DNA from: Roseburia_C sp900315735
GTDB taxonomy: Bacteria > Bacillota > Clostridia > Lachnospirales > Lachnospiraceae
Assembly (NCBI GenBank): GCA_052118425.1
Contig: JBQKHF010000007.1
DNA: 64,000 nucleotides
Direction: 5' to 3' (one strand)
The notes beneath the pieces are model-generated. The model made no database searches. It saw only the letters and a list, made by a program, of their open reading frames with translations, and had not been told where the DNA came from. How positions within the stretch are numbered: the first letter of the stretch is position 1; every line of letters starts with the position of its first letter. This document shows, piece after piece, positions 27,421 to 36,280 of the stretch. Position numbers and translations under genes: made by a program.

Positions 27421-29028
27421 TTATTCCCACTCCTCATTCAGCCAGTTGCGAAGTAATGACGCAACGGCCTCCGGATTTTCATCTACGAATTTTTCAATCA
27501 GAACACGAATCTCTGACTTCTCATTATATCCAATATCTTCCAAATCTTCCTGCTCTGCCTGTTTGGTTGTCTCAAGCAGTGACTCCACAGAAAGTTCCGG
27601 TTCGATTTCGGCTTCCTGCTCTTTTCTGGTGCTGCGGAATACCACATATCCTAACAGTGCAAAAATCAGGACTGCAAGAATAATCTGAAGATAATCCTGG
27701 AATCCCCTTCCACTGCTCTTAGAATATTCAAACATCGGAATGTCATAGCTGACAATTGAGATGTTGGAAGTCGGAATACCGGTAGCATTGGATACCATGG
27801 TGTAAAGATCCTGGTCAACAGTTCCCTTTACACGGTTATTATTCTGTGTTACAAACTCGTCAAAAGTCATATTATCCAATGTACCATCTGCTTTTAAAGT
27901 ATCCTCATTATAAGTCACATAACGGGCTACTGTCACAGATATGGATGACTGGTCATATTCAATATCTCCTACTGAGCCAATGGTCTGGGTGTTCTTTTCA
28001 TCCAGTGCACGGTCAATGGAATCATCTGTAATAGAGCTTTCTGATGTGCTTCCGTCCGGAAGTACATAGGTAGTTCCATCTCCATTGGAATCGGTTCCCG
28101 GTGTTCCGGATGTACCGCCGGTTGAATCTGACTGGTAACGGTCCTCATGGGTAATAAGTCCCTCTTCCCGGTCTCCCTGTGCAGAATAATTTATCTCATT
28201 GGTTGTAACCTGGTCAAAATTCAGTTTTAAATTTAATCCCACATCAATGGTATCATAAAGGTCTGTTCCTTTAATTACATCTGTAACAGCCTTCTTTACC
28301 TGTGATTCTTTCTTTGTCTGATAACTAAGCTGGGAGCTGGCAGTTCCGATTGCTGTGCTCTCTTCTCCACCTGCAAATAAAAGATTGGAATTCGAGTCAA
28401 TAATTGTAATATTATCCGTTGAAGAATTACCAACTTCCGTTGCTATATATCTTGCCAGAGATGCTGCCTGATCCTCTGACATTTCTCCATTGAGATCCAA
28501 TTTGACACTGGCATAGGTTTCCTGGTTTCTGCTGATCAGGGTTCCATCATCTTCCGGAATATTCAGGTTGACATCTGCCGACTTAATCAGATCCATGCTC
28601 TCAAGTTCTTTTGAAAATTTATCTTCTAAGAAAACCTGATAACGTTTACTTTTATCTGCTTCCGTCGTACTGATTCCACCGCTTAATGCATCATCAATGG
28701 TAAATCCATTGGTTGGAATATTGTTTGAACCAAGTAAAATATTCGCATCTGCCTGATTCTTTGCATTTACGGAAAAAGTCATTCCATCAGCAGAAACATC
28801 ATAATCTATGCTGTTTCCATCCAAAAGGTCTTTTACAGATGATGCCTGCGTTGCATCCTCACAGGTTATCAGCTGAACCATCGTAGGTTTGGTCATCACG
28901 ACAGCCAGTATCACCAATGCAAGAATTACTACAGCCGTAATACTGATAAGAAGCGTCTTCTGCTTTGTTGTAAACTTCAGCCACCACTCTTTTATTTTTT
29001 CTAATATTGCTTTCAATCTGTCTGGCAT
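27421..29028 (-). CDS. fliF: FliF, MS-ring protein
   Basis: The 535-residue protein has two membrane helices (about 25-46 and 440-462) flanking the periplasmic-side ring-building motifs. The region YQVFLEDKFSKELESMDLIK with NLNIPEDDGTLISRNQETYA matches the YscJ/FliF domain. The C-terminal cytoplasmic tail ends VASLLRNWLNEEWE, the FliG-binding helix. It is the first basal-body structure to assemble. A Gly/Ser/Thr-rich insert near residues 290-320 is typical of species variation. Confidence 0.97.
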   Translation of the reverse strand: MPDRLKAILEKIKEWWLKFTTKQKTLLISITAVVILALVILAVVMTKPTMVQLITCEDATQASSVKDLLDGNSIDYDVSADGMTFSVNAKNQADANILLGSNNIPTNGFTIDDALSGGISTTEADKSKRYQVFLEDKFSKELESMDLIKSADVNLNIPEDDGTLISRNQETYASVKLDLNGEMSEDQAASLARYIATEVGNSSTDNITIIDSNSNLLFAGGEESTAIGTASSQLSYQTKKESQVKKAVTDVIKGTDLYDTIDVGLNLKLNFDQVTTNEINYSAQGDREEGLITHEDRYQSDSTGGTSGTPGTDSNGDGTTYVLPDGSTSESSITDDSIDRALDEKNTQTIGSVGDIEYDQSSISVTVARYVTYNEDTLKADGTLDNMTFDEFVTQNNNRVKGTVDQDLYTMVSNATGIPTSNISIVSYDIPMFEYSKSSGRGFQDYLQIILAVLIFALLGYVVFRSTRKEQEAEIEPELSVESLLETTKQAEQEDLEDIGYNEKSEIRVLIEKFVDENPEAVASLLRNWLNEEWE

Positions 29029-29049
29029 AATCTACTCATCCTACCTATA

Positions 29050-29361
29050 CTAAATCTGCATGTTCATAATTTCTTTGTAAGCATCTATTACTTTATCCCT
29101 TACTGCAACTGTATAGGATAATGCAATGTTTGCCTTTTCCTGTGCCACAAGCAATTCATGGGTATTGGTTGATTCTCCCAATGCAAATTTAATTTCCTCT
29201 TCCTCTGCATTGTTCTGATAATTATTTGTTTCCTTCACCATGTTCATTGCCGTTGCAAGAATATTATCAAAGCTTTCCGCACTGTTTGACTGCTGTGTTG
29301 CAGCTGCATTCTGTGTATTAAAAACATCTGACGAAACTCCTGTTAATACATTAACATTCAT
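29050..29361 (-). CDS. fliE: FliE, MS-ring/rod junction protein
   Basis: The 103-residue protein has the usual FliE length and the C-terminal signature THELLVAQEKANIALSYTVA followed by VRDKVIDAYKEIMNMQI. FliE joins the MS ring to the proximal rod and is needed for export of rod proteins. It lies between flgC and fliF with gaps of 27 and 21 bases. Confidence 0.95.
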   Translation of the reverse strand: MNVNVLTGVSSDVFNTQNAAATQQSNSAESFDNILATAMNMVKETNNYQNNAEEEEIKFALGESTNTHELLVAQEKANIALSYTVAVRDKVIDAYKEIMNMQI

Positions 29362-29388
29362 CGTTTATCTCACCTTTCCAAATATCTT

Positions 29389-29832
29389 TTATGATTTACC
29401 AATCTGTAATCCTGCCTGTGCAATCTGTTTGCTTGCATCAAAAGCTGTTACGTTCGCCTCATATGCTCTGCTGGCATCAATAAGATTCGTCATTTCTGTT
29501 ACTATATTCACATTCGGATATGACACATAACCATTTTCATCCGCATCCGGATTGGACGGGTCATATTCCATAGTAAAATCAGTAGAATAATCTTCTGTCA
29601 CTGAAGAAACCTTTACTCCGTTTCCCACATAGCCTTCCCTGGAATCAGAAAGCACTTTGCTGAACGGTGTTACGCCTTTTTCCGAAAAAGTTACGATTTT
29701 TCTGCGGTATGGTGTTCCATTCTCTGTACTGGTTGTATTTACATTTGCTACGTTCTCAGAAATGGTATCCATACGAAAACGCTGCGCCGTCATACCGGAC
29801 GCACTGATATCAAACGACTGAAATAATGCCAT
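29389..29832 (-). CDS. flgC: FlgC, proximal rod protein
   Basis: The 147-residue axial protein begins MALFQSFDISASGMTAQRFR, contains ISENVANVNTTST, and ends with EMTNLIDASRAYEANVTAFD and a heptad-type helix, the FlgC pattern. It is exported and forms part of the proximal rod with FlgB. The gene follows flgB by 22 bases. Confidence 0.96.
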   Translation of the reverse strand: MALFQSFDISASGMTAQRFRMDTISENVANVNTTSTENGTPYRRKIVTFSEKGVTPFSKVLSDSREGYVGNGVKVSSVTEDYSTDFTMEYDPSNPDADENGYVSYPNVNIVTEMTNLIDASRAYEANVTAFDASKQIAQAGLQIGKS

Positions 29833-29854
29833 TCTTTATTCCTCCCACTCAATC

Positions 29855-30244
29855 TTATTTAATAACGGTCTTATACCGTGAAATTTCCTGACTGATACTG
29901 TTAGTCAATCCCAGATAACGGATTGTCTCTGAGGCAAGCTCTACGTTCTCCTGCTCCGGATCCACATTGTTACCATCCAGGCGGTAAGAATAAGAAGCAT
30001 TGTCGATATATGTCTTCGCATTCAGATGATCCATGTGAAGATTTGCCACCTTATCATCCAGTGAAACATATTTGCTTTTGCCCAGTTCGGATTCCAATGT
30101 ACTTTCGAAATCCAAATCCCGGCGTTTATATCCAGGTGTGTCAGCATTTGCAATATTATTTGATATTAACTGTTCTCTTTCCCAGCTCGCACTTGCGGCT
30201 TTATTCAATACATTCATATAGTCAAACGCATTTGAACTTATCAT
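29855..30244 (-). CDS. flgB: FlgB, proximal rod protein
   Basis: The 129-residue axial protein starts MISSNAFDYMNVLNKAASAS and includes REQLISNNIANADTPGYKRR, the conserved rod motif, with C-terminal ETIRYLGLTNSISQEISRY. It is the first gene of the fla/che operon. GGAGG lies 7 bases before the ATG at 30244 and a SigA-type promoter about 35 bases upstream, so this is where the long transcript starts. Confidence 0.96.
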   Translation of the reverse strand: MISSNAFDYMNVLNKAASASWEREQLISNNIANADTPGYKRRDLDFESTLESELGKSKYVSLDDKVANLHMDHLNAKTYIDNASYSYRLDGNNVDPEQENVELASETIRYLGLTNSISQEISRYKTVIK

Positions 30245-30278
30245 ACTGCACCTCCATAGTTACCCATATTGTTATCGC

Positions 30279-30308
30279 ATCATATTTTATTATAAAAAAT
30301 CCTGTCAA
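30279..30308 (-). promoter_or_regulatory. SigA-type promoter of the fla/che operon
   Basis: On the minus strand, a perfect -35 TTGACA (30303-30308) is separated by 18 bases from a -10 TATGAT (30279-30284). The predicted start near 30272 gives a leader of about 28 bases to flgB. No c-di-GMP riboswitch fits in such a leader. The whole 30245-30470 gap otherwise holds only the codY terminator and AT-rich DNA. Confidence 0.75.
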
Positions 30309-30376
30309 AAACACAAGTATTTTTTTGTTATTTTTACATTATATTGTGTTTTTTTTCCAATTGGCTACACAATATA

Positions 30377-30414
30377 AAAGGGATTTACAGCTTTTCTCTA
30401 CTATAAATCCCTTT
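30377..30414 (-). terminator. terminator after codY
   Basis: Read on the minus strand, AAAGGGATTTATAG pairs with CTGTAAATCCCTTT (14 pairs with one G-U) around a 10-base loop, about 57 bases after the codY stop. The T run is short (TTTTATATTG), so termination may be incomplete, which would let some codY transcript continue into flgB. Confidence 0.6.
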
Positions 30415-30470
30415 ATCCGACGCACCATCCATGTGCTCTTCTTTATATTCTGTTTGTTTTATTTCTGTGG

Positions 30471-31244
30471 TTAATCTGCCTTACGAATCTTGGCAAGTTC
30501 ATCAAATACCACATCATTTACAACCTTAATGTAGGTTCCCTTCATTCCGGAAGAACGTGACTCGATGACTCCTGCACTTTCGAACTTACGCAATGCATTT
30601 ACAATAACCGAACGGGTAATTCCCACACGGTCTGCAATCTTGCTGGCTACGAGGATGCCCTCTGTTCCGTTTAACTCATCAAAAATATGAGTGATTGCTT
30701 CTAACTCTGAAAAAGAAAGTGTGCTGATTGCAGAACGTACAATCTGTACTTTTCTGGTCTCTTCTGCATTTTCTTCATTGACGGAACGCATCATTTCCAG
30801 TCCCACAACTGTTGTTCCGTACTCACTGAGAATGATATCGTCAATGTCATACTGGTTATCATAGCGGTATACAAACAGTGTTCCCAACCGCTCACCGGCA
30901 ATATCAATCGGTGTAATGATTGCGGAATATTTCTTAATGTCTGATTCAAAACCTAATGTTTCAAGGTTGACATTTTCTTTTGTCGAAAGAATTCCAAGTA
31001 ATCTTTCATTCAGCATAGAATCAATAAATCCGCCTACTTCATCCACAATCAGTTCATGAATCTCATCTGTTCCGCGGCACTGGCTGCTTCCGAGTACCTT
31101 TCCCTTTTTACTGATAACAAGGATATTCGAATCCAATATTTCTGTCAAGACCTCACAGATATCATTGAATACAACCTTTGACGAATTATTATTGTGCAAA
31201 AGCTTATTTATCTTTCTTGTTTTATCCAATAGCTGAACGCTCAT
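30471..31244 (-). CDS. codY: CodY, GTP/branched-chain amino acid-responsive repressor
   Basis: The 257-residue global regulator has an N-terminal GAF ligand domain (about 1-155) and a C-terminal winged helix with ASKIADRVGITRSVIVNALR and GMKGTYIKVVN, nearly identical to Bacillus CodY. It senses nutrients and represses starvation genes, including motility in Bacillus. I place the start at ATG 31244 (MSVQLLDKTRKINKLL), with GGGAGGATAAATTT directly upstream; an ATG 25 codons earlier lacks this. The gene lies between topA and flgB. Confidence 0.97.
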   Translation of the reverse strand: MSVQLLDKTRKINKLLHNNNSSKVVFNDICEVLTEILDSNILVISKKGKVLGSSQCRGTDEIHELIVDEVGGFIDSMLNERLLGILSTKENVNLETLGFESDIKKYSAIITPIDIAGERLGTLFVYRYDNQYDIDDIILSEYGTTVVGLEMMRSVNEENAEETRKVQIVRSAISTLSFSELEAITHIFDELNGTEGILVASKIADRVGITRSVIVNALRKFESAGVIESRSSGMKGTYIKVVNDVVFDELAKIRKAD

Positions 31245-31262
31245 AAATTTATCCTCCCACGT

Positions 31263-31312
31263 TATATTCAGAATAACTAGACTGCTTAACAGTTTATCAT
31301 GTTTATTCTGAT
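31263..31312. promoter_or_regulatory. two CodY-box-like sites upstream of codY
   Basis: Two TTCWGA cores, TTCAGAA (31267-31273) and TTCTGAT (31306-31312), lie 39 bases apart between topA and codY. On the minus strand the second reads AATTATCAGAATAAA, four mismatches from the known CodY motif AATTTTCWGAAAATT. They may allow autoregulation of codY. Matches this loose occur by chance in AT-rich DNA. Confidence 0.3.
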
Positions 31313-31336
31313 AATTCAAGGATTTGAATCGTATTT

Positions 31337-33427
31337 TTAATTCTTTTCATCTTTTTTTGGTTTTTCCTCTGAAAAACCACACTGTTCGTTGGCACAGGCA
31401 AGCTTATTGCCCTTTTCCACCATGTAGCCTCCGCACTTCGGACATTTCTCGGATGAAGGCTTTGCCCATGACATAAAATCACATTCCGGATTGTTTTCAC
31501 AGCCGTAATATCTTCTGCCTTTCTTCGTTTTCCGCAGCACAATATCTTTGCCACATTTCGGGCAGGCAACACCAATCTTCTCAAAATACGGTTTGGTATT
31601 GCGGCACTCCGGGAATCCAGGGCAGGCTAAGAATTTACCATGCGGACCATATTTGATTACCATATTTCTGCCGCATTCTTCGCAGATTACATCGGTTACT
31701 TCATCTGCAATCTGTACTTTTTCCAGATCTTTTTCAGCCTGTTTTACTGCTTCGTCCAAATCCGGATAGAAATTGCTTACTACAGTCTTCCAGTTTACGG
31801 TTCCCTCTTCCACACTGTCCAGCAGTGATTCCATATTTGCGGTAAAATGCTCATCTACAATACTGGAGAAAGCTTCTGTCATAATGGAATTTACCGCCTC
31901 ACCAAGCTCAGTCACATAAAGGTTCTTATTTTCCTTAATCACATATCTTCTTGCAAGAATTGTGGTAATAGTCGGAGAATAGGTACTTGGTCTTCCAATT
32001 CCGCGCTCTTCCAACGCCTTTACAAGAGAAGCCTCTGTATAATGTGCCGGTGGCTGTGTGAAATGCTGCTTTTCATCCCAGGCATCAAAGCTTAATTCCG
32101 TATCCTTATCAATAGACTTAAGCATCACATTCTGTGTACCCTTTTCTTCATCCTCATTGGTATATACTGACATAAAGCCTTCAAACACAAGCTTGGATGC
32201 TGCTACGGTAAAGCAGTATTTTCCTGCACCGATTTTTACGGATGTAGTCTCATATTTTGCATCACTCATACGGCTTGCGGTAAAACGGTTCCAGATTAAC
32301 TGGTACAGACGGAACTGGTCTCTGGATAAAGATTCCTTTACCATTACCGGTGTTCTTGTAATATCAGACGGACGGATTGCTTCATGGGCATCCTGAATCT
32401 TGTTACTGCTCTTCTTTTCCTGTACATGGGAAGAAACATAATTTTCACCATACTGCTCTGCAATAAAGCTGCGTGCCATAGCATCTGCTTCTTCTGAAAT
32501 ACGGACAGAATCTGTTCTTAAGTAAGTAATCAGACCGACAGTTCCGATTCCCTTTACATCCACACCTTCGTATAACTGCTGTGCTAAACGCATGGTTTTC
32601 TGTGTGGAAAAATTCAATACCTTGGATGCTTCCTGCTGTAAGGTACTGGTGATAAACGGCTGTGGAGCCTTTTTATTACGTTCACCTTTTTTCACATCTG
32701 TTACGGCAAATTTTTCTTTTTCAAGCTCTGCCATAATAGCATCTGCCTGTTCTCTTGAGGTGATATTCATTTTTTCTTTTGCTGTTCCGTAAAACTTTGC
32801 AGTCAACGGTTTCTTCTCACCTTTTACTTTCAGACTGGCATCTAAGGTCCAGTACTCTTCCGGTATAAATGCGTTGATTTCGCTTTCCCGGTCACAGATC
32901 AAACGCAATGCTACAGACTGTACACGGCCTGCACTTAAGCCTCTTTTTACCTTTGCCCACAATAACGGGCTGATCCGGTAACCCACCATACGGTCTAACA
33001 TACGGCGTGCCTGCTGGGCATTCACCAAATCCATATCGATGTCCCTTGGATTTTTCAAAGAGGTCTTTACTGCATTCTTGGTAATCTCATTGAAACTGAT
33101 CCGGTAGACCTTTTTATCGGTATTTGCCAGATTCAGTGCCTGGTATAAATGCCAGGAAATTGCTTCTCCCTCACGGTCCGGGTCAGTCGCGAGATAAATG
33201 ACATCTGCTTTTTTTACTTCTTTTCTTAATTTTGCAAGCACATCACCTTTTCCCCGAATGGTAATATACTTTGGTTCAAATCCGTGTTCTGCATCAAAAC
33301 CTAATGTACTCTTCGGTAAATCGCGCACATGTCCATTGGATGCATCCACTTCATAATTCTTCCCCAGAAATTTTTTAATTGTTTTAACTTTTGCCGGTGA
33401 CTCAACAATAACAAGATATTTAGCCAT
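31337..33427 (-). CDS. topA: DNA topoisomerase I
   Basis: The 696-residue type IA enzyme relaxes negative supercoils. It has the Toprim domain (MAKYLVIVESPAKVKTIKKF with the acidic TDPDREGEAISWHL motif) and the active-site tyrosine in LITYLRTDSVRIS. Three C-terminal four-cysteine zinc ribbons begin at CEECGRNM, CPKCGKDI and CPKCGGYM. Length and zinc-finger number match Firmicute TopA. It lies between dprA and codY in a run of co-oriented genes. Confidence 0.97.
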   Translation of the reverse strand: MAKYLVIVESPAKVKTIKKFLGKNYEVDASNGHVRDLPKSTLGFDAEHGFEPKYITIRGKGDVLAKLRKEVKKADVIYLATDPDREGEAISWHLYQALNLANTDKKVYRISFNEITKNAVKTSLKNPRDIDMDLVNAQQARRMLDRMVGYRISPLLWAKVKRGLSAGRVQSVALRLICDRESEINAFIPEEYWTLDASLKVKGEKKPLTAKFYGTAKEKMNITSREQADAIMAELEKEKFAVTDVKKGERNKKAPQPFITSTLQQEASKVLNFSTQKTMRLAQQLYEGVDVKGIGTVGLITYLRTDSVRISEEADAMARSFIAEQYGENYVSSHVQEKKSSNKIQDAHEAIRPSDITRTPVMVKESLSRDQFRLYQLIWNRFTASRMSDAKYETTSVKIGAGKYCFTVAASKLVFEGFMSVYTNEDEEKGTQNVMLKSIDKDTELSFDAWDEKQHFTQPPAHYTEASLVKALEERGIGRPSTYSPTITTILARRYVIKENKNLYVTELGEAVNSIMTEAFSSIVDEHFTANMESLLDSVEEGTVNWKTVVSNFYPDLDEAVKQAEKDLEKVQIADEVTDVICEECGRNMVIKYGPHGKFLACPGFPECRNTKPYFEKIGVACPKCGKDIVLRKTKKGRRYYGCENNPECDFMSWAKPSSEKCPKCGGYMVEKGNKLACANEQCGFSEEKPKKDEKN

Positions 33428-33461
33428 AACCCTGCTCCTTCATTTTGTTCTCTTTATGCGG

Positions 33462-34556
33462 TTATTCATGCATTTTTATATAATAATTCTTATATACTTC
33501 TTTGATAAAACCTGCATTTTCCAGTGTCAGCAGCACTTCACACATCCGGTCTACTGGAAGCTTTGTTTCTTCCAATATCTGCTGGGCACTTTTCGGTTGC
33601 AAATCGAGAACACTATACACCACCCCCTCATCTTTTTCAAGTACCTTTTTTGAAAAAGCATTTGGAACCACTATATTGGCAAGGTCAATTTCCATATCCT
33701 TAAGCCATTCCTCCGAAGATACAATGATGCCTGCGCCCTGCCGTATCAGCCGGTTACAGCCTCCGCTCAATACATCTCCAACGCGTCCCGGAAGCGCATA
33801 AATATCTTTTCCCTGCTCCAGGGCAAAATCTGCCGTAATCAGAGAACCGCTCCGCTCCTTTGCTTCTATTACAACTACCACATCAGAAAGTCCGCTGATT
33901 AACCGGTTCCGTTGTGGAAACAGTTTTCCCAGCGGCTTTGTTTCCGGCATATATTCAGATAGAATTCCGCCTTTTTGTGTCATGGCCTGATAGAGGCTCT
34001 GATTCTGTCTGGGATAACAATAATCTGCCCCGCATCCCATAACAGCATACGTTTCTCCCGCTGCTGCCAGGGCACCACTGTGGGCTGCACCGTCAATTCC
34101 TGCCGCCAGCCCGCTGATTATAACACAGTCTGCTTTTGCTGCCTGTTCTGCCAGATGCTTTGCATAATATCGTCCGTATTCACTGCATCTTCTTGCTCCC
34201 ACAATGGCAATGCTCTTCTTTCCTTCCGGCGGAAGGCTGCCCTTATAAAAGATTCCATAGGGTGGTTTACTGATATATAAAAGCCGTTTCGGATATTTTT
34301 CATCCTCTCTTGTTACCAGATGAAGTCCGCTTCTTTTTAACTTCTCCCACGCCTCTTCTAAATCCCATACTTTTTTATAGGTAAGAACAGACTTCACATC
34401 CGATTCTATGAGTCCCGGAATCTGCAATAATTCTTTTTCCGGCATATCATATAAAGCCTTTGCACTTCCGGCAAAAGTAAACATCTTTTCCACTTTTCCG
34501 GTTCCAATATTTTCTGCCATCTGAGCCATGCATGCCAGCCAGTATTTATATTTCAT
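33462..34556 (-). CDS. dprA: DprA/Smf, single-strand DNA-processing protein
   Basis: The 364-residue protein has an N-terminal SAM-like region (about 1-65), a Rossmann-like DprA core (SIAIVGARRCSEYGRYYAKH and ISGLAAGIDGAAHSGAL) and a C-terminal winged helix (about 300-364). DprA loads RecA on single-stranded DNA during transformation. The gene lies 5 bases after yifB/comM, also linked with competence. Many non-competent Clostridia keep this pair. Confidence 0.95.
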   Translation of the reverse strand: MKYKYWLACMAQMAENIGTGKVEKMFTFAGSAKALYDMPEKELLQIPGLIESDVKSVLTYKKVWDLEEAWEKLKRSGLHLVTREDEKYPKRLLYISKPPYGIFYKGSLPPEGKKSIAIVGARRCSEYGRYYAKHLAEQAAKADCVIISGLAAGIDGAAHSGALAAAGETYAVMGCGADYCYPRQNQSLYQAMTQKGGILSEYMPETKPLGKLFPQRNRLISGLSDVVVVIEAKERSGSLITADFALEQGKDIYALPGRVGDVLSGGCNRLIRQGAGIIVSSEEWLKDMEIDLANIVVPNAFSKKVLEKDEGVVYSVLDLQPKSAQQILEETKLPVDRMCEVLLTLENAGFIKEVYKNYYIKMHE

Positions 34557-34561
34557 GCCAC

Positions 34562-36100
34562 TTACCCCTCCCAGAATTTCTTATCTACATTCCGGTAACA
34601 GACTGCCTCGCTTAAATGTCTGGTTAAGATTTCTTCCGAGCCGTCCATATCTGCAATGGTTCTTGCCACCCGCAATATCCTATGATAAGACCGGGCAGTC
34701 AATTCCAGCTTCTGATAAATGTTTTCCATATACTGCTTCTGTTTTGTCGATAACCTGCAATATTTTGTCAGCAGTGCCGCCGGAATCCTGCTGTTATAAC
34801 GGATGTTAGTTCCAGCGAACCGTTGCTGCTGCCGCTTCAAAGTTGTGACCACCCGTTTCCGGATTTCTGCCGAAGTCTCCTGATTTGGATTTTCTTTGAT
34901 TAAATCCTGATATTCCACACGCTTCGTCTCTACACAGATGTCGATTCTGTCTAACAGAGGCTGGCTGATTTTCTTTAAATACTGCTCCACCATTCCTTTT
35001 GTACAATGACAGCGGTTCAAATCCGGATAATAGCCGCACCGGCAGGGATTCATAGCCGCCACCAGCATAAAATCTGCCGGAAATTCATAATTTCCTGCAA
35101 GCCTTGCCAGCTTCACACAATGTTCTTCCATAGGCTGTCTTAAAATCTCCAAGGTTTCCCGCCGGAACTCCGCAAGCTCATCTAAGAAGAGCACACCGTG
35201 GTGGGCAAGGCTGATTTCTCCCGGTCCCGGAACTATTCCACCACCTGCCAGTCCCTGCGGTGTTATGGTATGATGTGGATTACGAAAAGGACGTTCTGCC
35301 ATCCATGCCTCATTTTCCGTCAGAAGTCCCCTTACACTGTAAATTTTCGTCACCTCCAGTGCCTCTTCTTCTGTCATATCCGGCAAAATGCCCGGAATTC
35401 TCCTTGCAATCATGGTTTTCCCTGCCCCCGGAGGTCCAATCATCAGAAGATTATGCCTGCCGCTTACTGCAATCTCACAGGCTCTTTTCACAAACTGTTG
35501 TCCGTTAATTTCCGAAAAATCCGGTTCTTCTTTTCTCTTAGCAGCTCTTCCATATTCAATTTCTTCTTTTTCCGGCTCCCAGAAATCCAGCTCCCCATTA
35601 AAGCCCTTTATTACTTCCTCCAAAGTACTTACGCCAAACAGCCGGATACCTTTTACCAATGCTGCTTCCTTTGCATTTTCCAGCGGCACCATACAGGCAT
35701 CCATCCGTTCCTGCGCTGCCTTTGTCACGATGGGCAATACGCCATGAATGGGTTTTATTCTTCCATCCAGTCCGACTTCTCCTACAATCAGAAGACGCTC
35801 CAGCCTGTCCTTTGGAATTATCCCCATTGCTGCAAGCACCGCCACTGCTACCGGCAAATCAAAGGAGGAACCGGATTTTCTTACATATGCCGGCGAGAGA
35901 TTAATCGTAATCCGTTTTGGCGGCAGTCGGTAGCCGCAATTTTTAAGAGCTGTCCGCACCCGCTCTCTTGCCTCCCGCACTTCTGCCGATAAAAATCCTA
36001 CCATTTCAAACATCGGCATACCATCCGTCACATCTGCTTCCACGCGGATAGGAATGCTCTCAATGCCACGCACAATTGCCGTTGATACAATACTGTACAT
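34562..36100 (-). CDS. YifB/ComM-family Mg-chelatase-like AAA ATPase
   Basis: The 512-residue protein starts with a Lon-protease-like domain (IPIRVEADVTDGMPMFEMVG). The AAA domain has Walker A MIGPPGAGKTMIARRIPG and Walker B-like GVLFLDELAEF, and MNPCRCGYYPD contributes the zinc/CxCG motif. In Vibrio and Haemophilus ComM is a helicase promoting branch migration in transformation; the Firmicute form is usually called YifB. It leads the yifB-dprA-topA-codY run. An AAAGGTG site precedes the ATG at 36100. Confidence 0.93.
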   Translation of the reverse strand: MYSIVSTAIVRGIESIPIRVEADVTDGMPMFEMVGFLSAEVREARERVRTALKNCGYRLPPKRITINLSPAYVRKSGSSFDLPVAVAVLAAMGIIPKDRLERLLIVGEVGLDGRIKPIHGVLPIVTKAAQERMDACMVPLENAKEAALVKGIRLFGVSTLEEVIKGFNGELDFWEPEKEEIEYGRAAKRKEEPDFSEINGQQFVKRACEIAVSGRHNLLMIGPPGAGKTMIARRIPGILPDMTEEEALEVTKIYSVRGLLTENEAWMAERPFRNPHHTITPQGLAGGGIVPGPGEISLAHHGVLFLDELAEFRRETLEILRQPMEEHCVKLARLAGNYEFPADFMLVAAMNPCRCGYYPDLNRCHCTKGMVEQYLKKISQPLLDRIDICVETKRVEYQDLIKENPNQETSAEIRKRVVTTLKRQQQRFAGTNIRYNSRIPAALLTKYCRLSTKQKQYMENIYQKLELTARSYHRILRVARTIADMDGSEEILTRHLSEAVCYRNVDKKFWEG

Positions 36101-36211
36101 TAAATTTCACCTTTCTTTTTGTAAATTTCTGTTTGTCTGGGAAATTTGTGCAGAAGAACTCTGCAGGTACATGAATTACCCAAAAGACGGGTTATTCATT
36201 ATTATTTCGAT

Positions 36212-36246
36212 AAAAAAGATGGACTCATCATATCATGAAATCCATC
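36212..36246 (-). terminator. Rho-independent terminator after sigK
   Basis: On the minus strand GATGGA (36241-36246) pairs with TCCATC (36218-36223) around a 17-base loop that can pair further through CAT/ATG, followed by six T (36212-36217). It lies about 35 bases after the sigK stop and would separate sigK from the yifB operon. Confidence 0.75.
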
Positions 36247-36254
36247 CTTTTCAA
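36227..36254 (-). promoter_or_regulatory. possible promoter for yifB inside the sigK terminator
   Basis: TTGAAA (36249-36254) and TATGAT (36227-36232), spaced by 16 bases on the minus strand, resemble a SigA promoter; the -10 lies in the terminator loop. Its transcript would have a leader of about 120 bases before yifB. The rest of 36101-36280 contains a 6-bp hairpin (TGCAGA/TCTGCA near 36150-36166) and no gene. Confidence 0.35.
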
Positions 36255-36280
36255 ATACTAATTTAACACATTATAAAAAT

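Noticed and set aside
30245..30470. Searched for a c-di-GMP riboswitch in the fla/che leader
   Set aside because: The predicted leader is about 28 bases and none of the conserved GEMM core sequences is seen on either strand.
35198..35992. 264-residue plus-strand open frame opposite yifB
   Set aside because: Antisense to a conserved AAA ATPase gene, with Cys/His/Phe/Ser-rich translation and no homology I recognise.
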